The notes under the pieces were generated by a model that searched no databases, was not told the origin of the DNA, and saw only the letters and a list, made by a program, of their open reading frames with translations. DNA of 60,000 bases from contig OU612069.1 of the NCBI GenBank assembly GCA_914767715.1, forward strand, positions 14,135,387 through 14,195,386, written 5' to 3'. Each line of letters starts with the position of its first letter. Position 1 is the first letter of the stretch. This stretch comes from Membranipora membranacea. Lineage: Eukaryota; Bryozoa; Gymnolaemata; Cheilostomatida; Membraniporidae. Positions 23,601-35,600 of this stretch are shown one piece after another. The position numbers were made by a program, and so were the translations under genes.

Positions 23601-26600
23601 CAGAGGTATGTCTAGGCTATCATACACAATTTATTTTATATAGCAGCAAAGGTCAATTCTCTCAGTGTTTAGAGAAGTTAGAAATATAAATGATAGCATC
23701 AGGTGTCATACTTCATGATATATAAGGTTGTATGTAACTGATCGTGAAAGATAATTCCAAATTTAAGAAGAGCAGACTAGGGGTTTGGGTATTTTCTTCT
23801 CTTTTTAATTGCAGGTGCCAGACAGTTCTCACATAACTCAATCTAATAGGCCACTAATTATTCGTTGCTTTTCCGTTTGTTGTAGGAAGTCACGCTTCAA
23901 AGTTTATACCAGTAGACAGATCAGAATGCTCTCCCTCTGTATGTGATCCTAGCCCAGTAGGAGACTGTGTCTGTGACTCTCTGGCCTCCAGAGGAGAGCC
24001 ATCGTGTGGCTGTACATACGGACATACTATAGTGACAAAGGGGAATAGATTCGGCTGCAATAGTAAGTTAACTGAACCAAATTTATGAGGAATGATGACT
24101 CCATGTGTGTCAAATAAAAAACAATTTAGTGTTTAATTTATTCTTGTTGAGATTCTCACTGGAATTATTGACTGAGTTTTGCACAAATTGCTTGTGGAAG
24201 GAACATGAGACCAGAATTCCAAGTATCATAGGAGTCAAATTTAAAGTTATAAATTTCAAAGCAAGCTCAGGCCAGATTTACTCCAGCTGAAAAATTGATA
24301 AGCCAATCATTATATTATCTCTGAAAGGCATAGATAACAATCAGCATAACACTGACTGATCAAACTAGGCTAATTTAAAACTGAAATAAAACCTAAAATT
24401 AACTACTGAAATAAAAACTGAATTAAAACTACGGAATAAAATATGTGTTTCTCTGATTGTTTGAGTCAAATGTTCCTAACATGTTCCTGACCCTAATTAA
24501 TGAAACTGACGTCAGCTTGTCACACAAACTCCTCTGGTGATACTCATGCTAAGTCAATTAATTCACTCTCTAACGATAACACGCAAAGATATATCACAAC
24601 ATCATTGTGATAACCTGTAGCCACTAATATAGATATATTCATGGATTACTGGAATATGTCTGACCCTGAACAAACATGTGGCAATTTATGTATGATTGCT
24701 GGAAACAATTTCTTATCTTTGATAGGCCCAAAAGTTCAGTAATGCTACAGCCGACCCCTTGTAAACATTTTTCAGGTAGCTTGCCTGAGTTTTTAAAGGT
24801 TGTTACTGGGATATCACACGATGCACAATGTTAAAGCTGCCAGAATTGTAGCTTTTTCCAGCTACTGACACAAAGTTTTATGCAGATGTATTTTCACCAC
24901 AAATAGCCATACTGGAGCAGTAGTAAAATACATACATCTATTTTACTACTGCTCAATAAATTCTCATCAATGGTATGACCTGTAGAGTAATTTTATCCAC
25001 CCCAGAATGTCCGATTGGGAGTTATGCAGATGAGAAGTTTAATGTTATGCATCACTGTAAGAGCTGCCCACCAGGTCAGACTACACTTAGCGGTGGTTCC
25101 CAAGATGTGAAAAGCTGTCAGTGCGGGAGAGGCTTCTGGAACATTCTCACCAAGACAAAATCACCCAGCAACGGCCAGTGTGCAGGTAAGCGAACCAGTA
25201 AAGCCCTAGACCAGGTTTGCCTGCATTCTGAAATGCTCCTCCTCCACTTCGGCATGACCATTGAAAGGAGTGCAACTGGAATACAGGCAAATTGGATCAA
25301 ACTTGTTCTAGTAGTAAACTTATCTTGTGAAGATAATATTATCATAATAATTTTACAATTATGACGAGATTCAGTTTGTCATGATTAAAGACTGTTTAGG
25401 AAAAATTATATCAAAGTACCATGTCGAGATTACCTGGATGTTTTTATCAGCTAGGAGTTGTTGGAATTAAAAGGGTTGGTCACAATATTTAATGCAATTC
25501 GCATGAAATGAGTGAAGTTATCTCCTATTGTTATCTGAAAAATAACTCCAAATACTGTCACCACATCAGTATCGGCAATCGACGGGTTAAGTCGTAGACT
25601 TAATAATAAACCTAGGCAGGACATCATTATATAGCTAACGTGATGTCCTGTTTATGACAAAACAGAGGGTGGGCTGCCCCTAAAGAGGGACGCAAGTTGC
25701 CCGGAGTCCTCATACTGAGAGTGTGATACATCCTAGCAAGCTTGAATGCATCCTAGAGGTGAGGCCATGGTGGACCTCCTAATCATGAGTGTGCATCAAG
25801 CTGCCAGAAACTGAAACAGGCACTAATCAGACATTAGCCATGACACTTTGATCTTACCCAATAGGCCGAGAAGGCCGAGAAGCTAACGTGATGCCCTGTT
25901 TATGACAAAACAGAGGGTGGGCTGCCCCTAAAGAGGGACGCAAGTTGCCCGGAGTCCTCATACTGAGAGTGTGATACATCCTAGCAAGCTAGAATGCATC
26001 CTAGAGGTGAGGCCATGGTGGACCTCCTAATCGTGAGTGTGCAGCAAGCTGCCAGAAACTGAAACAGGCACTAATCAGCCATTAGCCATGACACTTTGAT
26101 CTTAGCCAATAGGCCGAGAAGCTAACGTGATGCCTTAGTGCCTCAATGCTAATACTCCATCTAGGTTAACTATTAGTTCTATGGTTAAAATACAATGTAT
26201 ACGATTATTGAGATGTATTATTCATTTTTGTAGTCATTCAATGCCCCAAGGACAAGGATTCAGACCTTGATGCCTCCCATGTATCTAAATCTGGAGCCGC
26301 CTGCACATACAAATATGGTTCAAAGTGCAATTATGAGTGTAACTACGGATACCAAGCAGCAGGAGAGATAATGACCAGAAGCTGCTCTGAAAATGGTCAG
26401 ATGCTTCCGAGGCTTCCACAGTGCTTGCGTTAGTAACAACTTACAACTACATTTGCGTTTATTACCGCAACTCCACACTATAAGTCACCATATATACTAA
26501 AAAGTTTAGATTCAGTAATTATCGTTGACAGACATGAAAGTCTCCTCATTACTTTGACAAATACTCAGGTCACCCTGAGCTGTAAAAAGGTTAAATTTAA

Positions 26601-29600
26601 TCAATATAAGCAACTCGCTCATGCATGTTTTTGAATATTATCTTTTATTAACAGGTTTTATGACTCAAAAAAACATGAATATCATGAACATCAGTCCGTT
26701 TAGCTCATCAGGTCTCGGTTATACATTATACATACGGTTTGCATTATTGCTACTTTGAGAAGGACTTTTACTCATCAGTGCCTGAAATGTATCACTCACA
26801 TTTTGCATTCCTCTTCCTTTCATTGTAGTTGTGAAATGTCCAACACTGATAAACGCCCGAAATAGTCTAGGCTGGTCATGCGACAATTCTCTGACAGGTA
26901 CTGGTATGCCCTTTGGCACCAAGTGTCGTAGCAGCTGTCAAGCAGGTTATGTTCCAAAAGAAGGCACTGACTCTGAGATCAGATGCTCTGTCAGTAAGGA
27001 TGGGAGACTAGGAGAGTGGAGTGCTAATCGCCTCATCTGTGAATGTAAGTGAACTACAGTGCAGTTCACTTAGTTCGAACCTCAGGGGACCACAAAAATT
27101 TGTTCTAGTTAAGCAGAGTATGAATTAAGTGACATTACAATGCATTGAGATCTGGCTGAAGGGACCAATTTTCCTTGTCTGAATTAACAGAAATTTTGAA
27201 TTATAAAGTTTGAATTAACCAGCTTACACTGTATGTGGTAAATTATATTATTTCAGTTTTATTCATTTATTTCCTATTATTCATTTTGCAGCTAATGCCT
27301 CGAAAAAAACACTTAACCTTAGTTTCTAGATTCTTACAACTACACGCATACATTGCTTGAATGAAATCTCCGAGACTTGGTTTCTAGATTAGGATAACTA
27401 GAAATTTAAATGAAAAGTGTTTCGAAAAAATCACTTAGCCTTAGCTTCTAAATTGGGAGAACTACACACTGGCATAGGTTAGGAGAGGAATTGTTTCTCT
27501 TAGCCTTAATTTCTATATTGGAAAAACTACAAAATTACACTGAATAGGAGTAATGAGCGCTACCTTCAAAAGCCCAAAACAATCAACAAGGCATTGTGTT
27601 CCAGTAGAAAAGGCAGTTCAATTCCGAATTCCAAATCCCCTACACAGATGTATCATGGGACACTATTCGCCATGTATGGCTTATTTAAGAAAAAATGTAT
27701 GAATTAACAAGATATCAATGAGATGAAATGAATTGATTTGTAAAATTGAAATTTTGAATTTTAAATGATCTAATTATAAGAATAAATATACTTATAAAAA
27801 TGATATTATTGAATAATAAATTAATTATATTTACCTCTGTGTATTCAAGTCTCCTACTATCTGCTCTTGATACATCAAGTTCGCAGTAATGTTCTATGCT
27901 GTAGCCCACATTATTAATTTGTGATTCTGTTTTCAGATAAACAATGTCCAGTGTTAAGAGGTGTGGCACATGGAAATTATGACAAGCCCCAGTGCGTTGA
28001 TAGCAATCTACAAAGAATACCTGGAACCAAATGCTCGATTGTCTGCAGTACAGGGTTCAAAGCCTCCCAAGGTAGCAATGCATGGGTGTGTGACGGTAAT
28101 GGTGAATGGAGTAACAAAGACCAGCAAATCACATGCAATGGTAAGCAATCGGTCGCACAAACTATTAAAGTGCTTTCGCTTCCCCAACATCCTTACATAT
28201 CCTCGCACATACCCTTGACCTACTCTGATCTTAATTCACATGTGCGAAAAGCACCGTCATCACGTCACAACCAAACCCCATGCAATAGTTTGAATCTTGA
28301 ACAAACTATTAATGTGCTAAATGTCACGATTTTTTTTACATTTCAACTCGCCTACCCATGCACTTACTAGGATACTTACTTACAAATAACAACCCCGTCT
28401 AGAGTGTTGATATGTTCCCTTGGCATAAGGCCATTTAAATTTTGGCTTATAGATCGATGATGAAACTGACTTACAAATGAATATTTTGATGTTTTCAGAT
28501 GTAGGAAGACCGGAGTTTTTGAATTGTCCCGCTGATCAGACATTCAATAATGTGAAGTATGAAGCATACTATGCCTGGAATCTTCCACTGCTGGCAGTCA
28601 GAGATAACGATGAGCAGTCATTCATCGAGCAGTCTGTTACCATAAAACAAAAGGGTACATAAACAGAATTTAGAGAACGCCAAAACTACTATAATTCTAT
28701 ATTAGCCGGCTTCTTGTTAAGATTGAGTGTTTTTTTATTCAGAACCGCAACGACTTAATTCACCAAAGCAAACAATACATGGGCATAAAAATCATGAGGT
28801 TTAAAGTGTTATTTGTACTTAAAATCCAGTCATCACTATACAAAAAAACACTATTTATTCAAGCACCTCAGAGCAAGTCATTATCACCACTTACAGACGG
28901 CAAATATTATCGTCATATCAAAATATTTGTTTTTCCTTAAATTCATAACACAAAATTTACAAACGAGATGTTATTACTTTATTTTTACGCTTAGGTCATG
29001 CTGACCAAATGCTTTACTGCTCTGAAGACTGCTCTCAGGGATTAGCGTACATTGGTTCAACAGCATCAGTAACATACACTGCAATAGATGGGGCAGGCAA
29101 TTCTGGATCATGCTCTTATTCTGTGACCGTCAAAGGTAAGCACATAAAATATATAAAAAAAGGTCATATCATGTCACATTACAATTTCAGATGTTAATTT
29201 ATATTTGGGGTTGGGAGGGACCTTTGAAAGCGAGTAAATTATTATGTGCATGAGATCCCTAACTTGAAATCCGCAGTTCTTCACAGATAGCTTCGGAGTG
29301 GAAATTGGTACGGAGATTGAGTTTGCATGTTTCACAGTATTATTTTCCCAAGCATAATATACCCATATATGCAAGTATTACACAAAACTACAACAGGTCA
29401 ACCAGGCATTATGCCTTGACGATTCCCAGACCAAGTACCGAAACTACTACTTGAACACGGCTGGGCAACACAGCCATGGAAAAAATCCTCAGAGTTGTAA
29501 AGTGTGCAGCTGCAGACTTATCAGGGAATTGGATTTCAATTAGTGATTCACTGAAAATTGTCCAGGCATAAAGGCTACTAAAACAGAGCCGCGTTAAACT

Positions 29601-32169
29601 GTACCACATTTTCTGATAATGAAAATTGCAAAGATAACAAGTCCAGATAGACGAAACTTTGCTCTGACCCAAACTTCATACGCTGTAGATGTTGAGCCGC
29701 CGTCTGTTCTACAGTGTGATGGGCCAGTCACTGATGAATACGGAGTTATCTCCACTCCTGGATTTCACGCTGACGTGAAGTGGAAGGTGTGTATGACATT
29801 GTATCCTAAGTTTCAATATTCTCTAAAGGTACAAACACAATGACAGAGTTTGTAACCTCGGCGGTTCTTATATACTCATCGATCAACTATGTTAGTAATG
29901 TCATGCAAATTGCTCTGCATTCTGAAGTTGCAACTGCTGATCGAACCTCTGAAGATCAACTGAGGCTGCTGTCATATATGTTGACAATGGTGACGTTGTT
30001 AAATCCTCCAAGGTTACAACCGCTAAGTGTGCTTTGATTATAAAGGAGCACCCGAGTAAATTAGTGGTTGTATGTACATTTACCTTTCTAGTTAAGTTTC
30101 CAGGCTATAAAACTAGACTATAAAACACTTACTGATGAAAAAATAGCAAATTTCTTTCAAATTTAAACCAATTTATAATATCTTTACTAGTCTCATCTAA
30201 CATACTACACAAAGATTATCTTACAGTAATATTATGTATTTCGATTGTTGAGAGGCAATTTGGTAAATGTCTGTTTAATCTCAAATCACGATCCGATGTA
30301 TTATATTTGCATTTTCTGGGAGTGTTTCCACTTCTCTATCTTATTTCAGATGCCAACATTTATGGATAACAGCGGCTTACAACCTAGAGTCAAGTCCAAT
30401 GAGATACCAGGAGAATTTGCTGCAGGGAAGTTGTATAATGTTACTTACACTGCATTAGACACCTTCAACAACAAAGTAACTTGCGGGTTCAGCTTCAGAG
30501 GTAAGCATGACCATGAGTAGGCCATATAGTTGTATGCTCTTTATCTGTAATTGTCATAAAATCCAAGATTGGCTTGATGGAGTGAGAGAGTCAATGCAAG
30601 GTCAGATGGTACTTTCCTGAAACTATCATGGTGAATATGAAATAATTCACTCTCACCTTCCGTGACCTGGCATTAGCTCTTTTTCCCACTCGTCAGTCAA
30701 CACACTGGGCACCCGATACCATCAGTGAAACACTTTCCATTTGTATTTGTTCTCTGTTAAAATCTTTGGTTCACAGTTGATCTTTGTAAATGTTTTTTCG
30801 ATTCCATGTATTTCAGTTACTCAGGATAAGAACAACTGTCCCCCACTCCATGTGCCTTCAAACGGATATCTAGTTTGCGATACACTGCAGTTTGGCTTCT
30901 TCTGTTCACCGACATGTGATAAAGGATATGTAAGAACAAATCAAGGTCAAGATCAACTACCTGACGATTACTACTGTAGAGCTGGTCAATGGACTCCTCA
31001 TTCAGCTGTAGGAGACTGCGCAGGTAAACTTTGACAATGTGTATGGAATTGATTATGTATGTGGGTTGTGCCTAGCCAATGTTCTGATTCTGGTTGGCTA
31101 TTTGGCGGGTCGGAGGGAGCTTTTACCAGATCAGCTGGTACTCTCGATCAGTGGTACATGCAGAATCAAGATAACCTTTCAGACTGCCTTTGGGGAAGTC
31201 ATTATCAGGGTTTGTAACGGCAAAGGGACCCTATAGAGTGATTGGAAAAATCTTTATTTTTTATTGCAGTCCAAGTCACACAGGATGAGAAGGACATATT
31301 TGTTAATATAGTTTTACTTTCACCACAGCTAAATGACCTTAAATTGGTCCTATTTTCCGCCCAAAAGCCAATGAGATCAGTCCTTACACATTGGATTTTC
31401 AGTGATATACTGTTGTACAAGCTATATTTCTGTATTCTGTATCTCTGTATCTCTGTACAGCCAAAGTCAACGAAGATGAGAAGGACAGATTTCAGGAGTA
31501 CGTAGTTAGTGATTACTGTGAGGATGATTTATCTAAGAGTGTTATCATAGATAAACTCATCAGCGAGATATCTGACGATATCTACAGAGCTAGAACTCAG
31601 CTCACTGACAGAGGAACAGCTTGATCAGTTCCATGTTTTCTGTGGACCGAAGGTTAGTAGATTTTACCATTTATAGATGATTGACCTGCATAAGGCAAAG
31701 CATCCATGTCTCAAAGCCGATGTCGATTGGGGGAAAATTTACCAAGCAATATCTTCTTATTGGTTGGAACTTGACACATTTGCCATATAGTAGTTCGAAA
31801 AAATCTTTTTTTTTTGCTTTACCTGATAAATTTTGAGGAATTAAATGTTGATGTCTTTCAAACTACAAAGAGCATCTTGATTTGTGGTTATCTCAGGCAA
31901 ACCATCATAACTAAACACTACTATAGAGCAGAAAATCCTAGCTTGTGTCTGGTTTTAGTTGGACACTCAGGAGTGCTCTAGCCTGCCCACCACCTGAGAG
32001 AAAATTAACGCAGATATTTATTAAATCATTCTCCTTAAAGGACCCACTATTTTACTGCCGTGCTATGGGCTGTGGCAAGTGATTAGACCTTCTGATTATA
32101 ACCGACATTGTTTGTGAACTTTCCTGTCTTTTATTGCAGAATCAGACGATTGTGGCTATTGAGGATTAA
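20637..32169 (+). CDS. SVEP1/Polydom-like secreted protein: VWA, Cys-rich, 4 sushi, 2 HYR
   Basis: Exons: 20637-20720, 21193-21375, 21665-21797, 22635-22774, 23452-23605, 23886-24062, 25006-25185, 26234-26428, 26829-27044, 27937-28140, 28499-28654, 28995-29135, 29689-29786, 30350-30500, 30817-31023, 31461-31652 and 32140-32169. Residues 1-28 contain a signal peptide. About 48-228 is a VWA domain with a MIDAS-type DKSGS and a matching MTDGD strand. About 232-290 is Cys-rich. 291-350 is an ephrin-receptor-like/GCC2-GCC3 module (CKSCPPGQTT). Three sushi (CCP) domains span 351-555, two HYR domains 556-737 (VTYTAIDGAGNSGSCSY), and a fourth sushi domain 738-806. This is the domain order of the N-terminus of vertebrate SVEP1, without its long EGF/sushi tail. 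In exon 16 the frame shifts by one base near 31594, so the open frame stops at 31624 (860 aa). Removing one base would continue it to the TAA at 32169. It is probably an extracellular-matrix or adhesion protein. Confidence 0.88.
22050..22350 (-). mobile_element. tRNA-derived SINE-like element (copy 2)
   Basis: On the minus strand the segment from about 22350 to 22270 has tRNA-like polymerase III promoter boxes: A-box-like GGTAGCTCAGTTG and B-box GGGTTCGAATCCC, at the spacing expected for a tRNA-derived SINE head. The body continues towards 22050. The words gcaggcagg-n-ggagcacacctg recur at about 36588-36615. It lies inside intron 3 of the SVEP1-like gene, in antisense orientation. It is not a tRNA gene: the cloverleaf arms do not pair well by eye. 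Confidence 0.6.
23285..23400 (-). mobile_element. Possible tRNA-like repeat fragment
   Basis: Read on the minus strand this looks like a decayed tRNA-like head: an A-box-like ggccctggtttaatgatta and later gaggtccgcgc. No second copy was matched in the window, so the assignment is weak. It lies in intron 4 of the SVEP1-like gene. Confidence 0.3.
24780..24960 (-). repeat. Dispersed repeat family C, copy 2, with a perfect 16-bp hairpin
   Basis: The reverse complement matches the ordered words of 33475-33640 and 3305-3480. One end carries a perfect 16-base inverted repeat, 24915-24930 against 24939-24954, with an 8-base loop. It lies in intron 6 of the SVEP1-like gene. Confidence 0.6.
25206..25315. 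mobile_element. Foldback repeat family A, copy 1
   Basis: One arm reads ccaggtttgcctgcattc and the other is its degenerate inverted complement, gcaactggaatacaggcaaa followed by ttggatcaaactt. The centre is short. The same arms recur at 48296-48420, 48980-49455 (about three copies), 55950-56072 and 58740-58845. It lies just after exon 7 of the SVEP1-like gene, with no coding capacity. It fits a MITE-type non-autonomous DNA transposon. Confidence 0.65.
25633..26132. repeat. Tandem duplication of a ~240-bp unit in intron 7 of the SVEP1-like gene
   Basis: Two near-identical units start at 25633 and 25881 (agctaacgtgatg) and a third partial start lies at 26120. The first unit carries an extra 9 bases (an additional aaggccgag) at its end. 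I saw roughly half a dozen base differences between the units. They are more GC-rich than the surrounding intron. Confidence 0.9.
27298..27545. repeat. Degenerate three-copy repeat in intron 9 of the SVEP1-like gene
   Basis: The words cgaaaaaa-cactta-ccttag, tttctagatt and aactaca recur in order at about 27298, 27421 and 27505, with irregular spacing. No gene is seen in the rest of this intron. Confidence 0.4.
31268..31313 (+). pseudogene. Relic duplicate of exon 16 in intron 15 of the SVEP1-like gene
   Basis: After a ttattgcag acceptor the sequence encodes VQVTQDEKD. This closely parallels the start of exon 16 at 31461 (AKVNEDEKDRF), also after an acceptor. The similarity fades within about 45 bases and no donor follows. 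It looks like a partial exon duplication that decayed, or a cryptic alternative acceptor. Confidence 0.4.
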
Positions 32170-32319
32170 AACTAGTAAACTAGTAACAGAACCAGTAGCA
32201 GACTGTATGAGAATGTCTCACTGCAGATAATTCTACCTCTATTGTTGTATTATCATGTTAAATCGAAATAGCTTATTGATATATTGATATACATAAGCAA
32301 TTATGATATTAAGAGTATG

Positions 32320-32325
32320 AATAAA
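32320..32325 (+). terminator. Polyadenylation signal AATAAA of the SVEP1-like gene
   Basis: Canonical hexamer 151 bases downstream of the final in-frame TAA at 32167-32169. It supports 32140-32169 as the last coding exon. Confidence 0.6.
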
Positions 32326-32678
32326 GAGTGGTTAAAACCAATATAATTTCTACCAACACATCTATGAAAATAAAATGAGACTTTTTTTTGTTACAGAATA
32401 GGGTTGCCTAAAACTAGTTAAGCTAAACCACACCGGTTCTCAGTGCTAATTAGGAAGATCATGAATATTTTGCTGTCATAGTCATAGATGAGTGAATAAA
32501 AATATATATTCTACTATATTCTGCTCTATAACACTTTACAGGAAATATTATTGAAAATCCTGTGTGAGTTCATCATGCATTTACAGCCAATCTGGCTGTA
32601 ATTGTTTTTGAATAAAATAATCACCCAGTAACGATATGTAAAATATTTCAACTCCTCTTCTTCACTTGTTGCAAACAT
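32326..32678. other. Intergenic between convergent genes, nothing recognised
   Basis: Short AT-rich interval between the plus-strand SVEP1-like gene and the minus-strand channel gene. No clear minus-strand poly(A) hexamer was found for the channel gene. Confidence 0.5.
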
Positions 32679-35600
32679 CTACACAGGTGCAACTTTTGGC
32701 TTCTCTTTGCAACTTCTGTATATTCTCAGGATGAAGAACTCTATAAACTCATAGAAGGTCAGGAAACTCGCTCCGACACAAAGACCTAAAGTACCGCCAA
32801 GGCTTGCTGCAAATATATGAAATAATAGTAAATTTGATGCACTATACCCAACGCTTAGCCTAGGAATCGGGCCAACAATGAGGCCTGCTCCGTAGTCTGA
32901 CTTGTGTTTGATTATGATGTCATATCTACTCATGTACTTGGATTTTGCATTTCTGAATGGACCCATGTGCTTGTGTTGTAGCTTTGATTTGATTGGCTGA
33001 TGAGTTATGGTTTGTTGTGGAGTTGTATACTCATGAGTAGTTCGCTTAACATTGATGGACTGAGACCCCAGTCTACCCAACGATGTGAAAATTTTTATTT
33101 CCATTGGCTTTTTCTAGTGACTCTCCGGTCAGTCCTTTTCACGACTGCAAGGCAACAAACAAAAAGTCATTACGTCCTGAGATTTTGTTGTAAATTCCGA
33201 ATGGTTGAGCAAGGATTTAGTGTGACTTTCATTGTCCCTTCTGTGCTAGCGATCCGTTTTGGTGATGATCCAGCTTGATAATTTAGTAAAGATCCACAAC
33301 TCATTACATAGTGTTAACTTACAAATTAGTGTTAGAATATCAATAGCCGGTTCCTCATCGATTCTCTGGTAGGACATCTTCTTATAGAATATATCTATCA
33401 CCACCACGTTATCCTTCATATACTCCAAAGATGCTGCGCAAATTCAAAAATCAAGAAGTAAAAGCATTGATATGAACTTATGGAGCAGTGGTAAAATACA
33501 TGATGTTGCTATTTGCGGAGATATGCCATCAGTATAAAGCTTTGTATCAGGATCTAATAAAGTTTAAAATCTGGCAGCTTATACATCACGCGTTGATTGT
33601 TTTCTCAGAAACAACTTTCAAAAATTCAACAACATTTAAAAGGGTCAGCTATTCTAGATTCTGAACTTGTGGACCAATCAAAGATGATAATGTGGTCAAG
33701 CAACCGTACATGAATAGCCATCAGCTTGCTCAGGGTTAGATATGTTTCCCTCATCCATTTATATATATCAGTGGGTAAAAGTTATGGGTAAAAAAAGCCA
33801 ATAGGATGACTCTTATTGGCTGTTGGATTGGTGGTCTCTAATCCAACAGCCAGTCAGAGGTCACACATCAGTTTCATTTAGTATCATCCAGCACTGGTAT
33901 CAACTTGCTTGCTTTTCTTTCTTCAAAGTCTACCCGATTAGCTGTAATTGGCAGCCCTATAATTGTTTAGTCAATATGCAGGAGATAAATGGCATGACAG
34001 ACTACAGAACTAGCCTTGTCACGCGGCTATTTTGTTGGGTCTAGGTTCAGGTTAGCCGCATGACAAGGCTATACAGAACTAAAAGAGTTTGAAATAAGAT
34101 CTTATTACCACCATATTATCTCACGCAGTTATAGATTTTGAAGCAACGCCTAACCTCTAAACACCAGGAGGTTTACATTTTACATTACATTTTATTTAAT
34201 CTAGTCCAGAGGAAACTTATCTATGAGTGCTCGAAATAAGAGGTTTATTTTAATGGAAGGGGGGGGGGTGCAACATAGAAATAAATTTTTTGCTGATTAC
34301 AAATCTCTGGATTCTACATCTCTCAGACTGCCAGAAGATTATTTGTTTACCTAACACTGATAATCGCACACATAATCCCGTTGCGTTGCCGTAGTAAAAA
34401 ATTGTTGTGTACTGTCTTACTAAAGGACAGGCTACACGGGGTTGTTTTCTCACATATTCACGAAAACTTTTGTACGAATAGGGATTCCAACAATTTCTTG
34501 AAACGCTGTATGTTCACGTTGCACAAATTGGATTCGATTTGTTATCTGATTGGCTGTCTGTTTTGATTGATTGCCCGTCTGTTTTGATTGACAAGTCAAG
34601 GCCATATCTACGTAAACAATTGGTTAAAATTATGGATTGGATGATCAATATGTGGAGCTTTTCATTGATTTGGACCTGGAGCAAGAAGGAGAAGGAATAC
34701 AATGACTAATGGGGTATCAAATTGAATAAATATGAGGAGATAGTTGAGCCTAAGCAAATCCAGAAGCTGAATCACTGGATTGGTTGGTATAAACAACAAG
34801 AAACAGCTTCTCCTTGGTAAAAATTTTTATTTATCACTGTCGGGCCTATGGTTTAGATTGGCTGAGGAGGATCACAGGGGGATCACACCCATAAATCAAT
34901 AGTACGATTTTGGGAGATGACAATCATGTGTGGCAGGCTGATATTCGTACGAAATTCAATTTGCAAGAGATAGTGGAAATTTGCAGAGCGAGCGTGTGGC
35001 CTTAGCTTTAGAATATTCACTGTTCGTGCCTTGATATTATGATAACAAATACAGCTTGATCAAAAAACCACTACAGTGTGCATTCAACCAAAATCTATCC
35101 GCTTGCTCCACATAATAACAATTGACAGTTGTGTTGAACATTGTCCAGGGAAAAATTGGTAGTTCAACTTTGTGTAGAATCAGTTGATATACTGTATTCA
35201 ATGTCATGGGCTAATGTGTGAACAGTAGAGCAGAATCGCAATGAATTTTACGGGCGTACCATTCAGTATACACCCGGGGGTGATGAGAGCTGGAACAATC
35301 AACCTTGAAAGCTCCCCAACGGGACTTGAAACCAGTCGCCTGGCAGTGAATAGCACGCACCCTAAGTACTTGCGCCATTTCACCTTCCCAAAATAGAATG
35401 GGTGACTGCACTTATTATCATACCCGCTATTCACTAATCAGAGTTATGCTCTCTCTCCCCATAGCACAGCTCACTCAACCATCGCCACCCTATGCAAGAC
35501 AGCGTACGTATTAGGGTTGATGGCCTGACATGGCCCATTGCTGGGACCCCTTGTAGTGAGTTTAAGCTGTCTTCCCGGCTCAACAGCATGTCTTTCCATG

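Noticed and set aside
32807-33104. Open frame extending upstream of the last DEG/ENaC exon
   Set aside because: It is intron sequence: a good acceptor precedes the exon at 32806, and the phase and protein match gene 3 only inside the exon.
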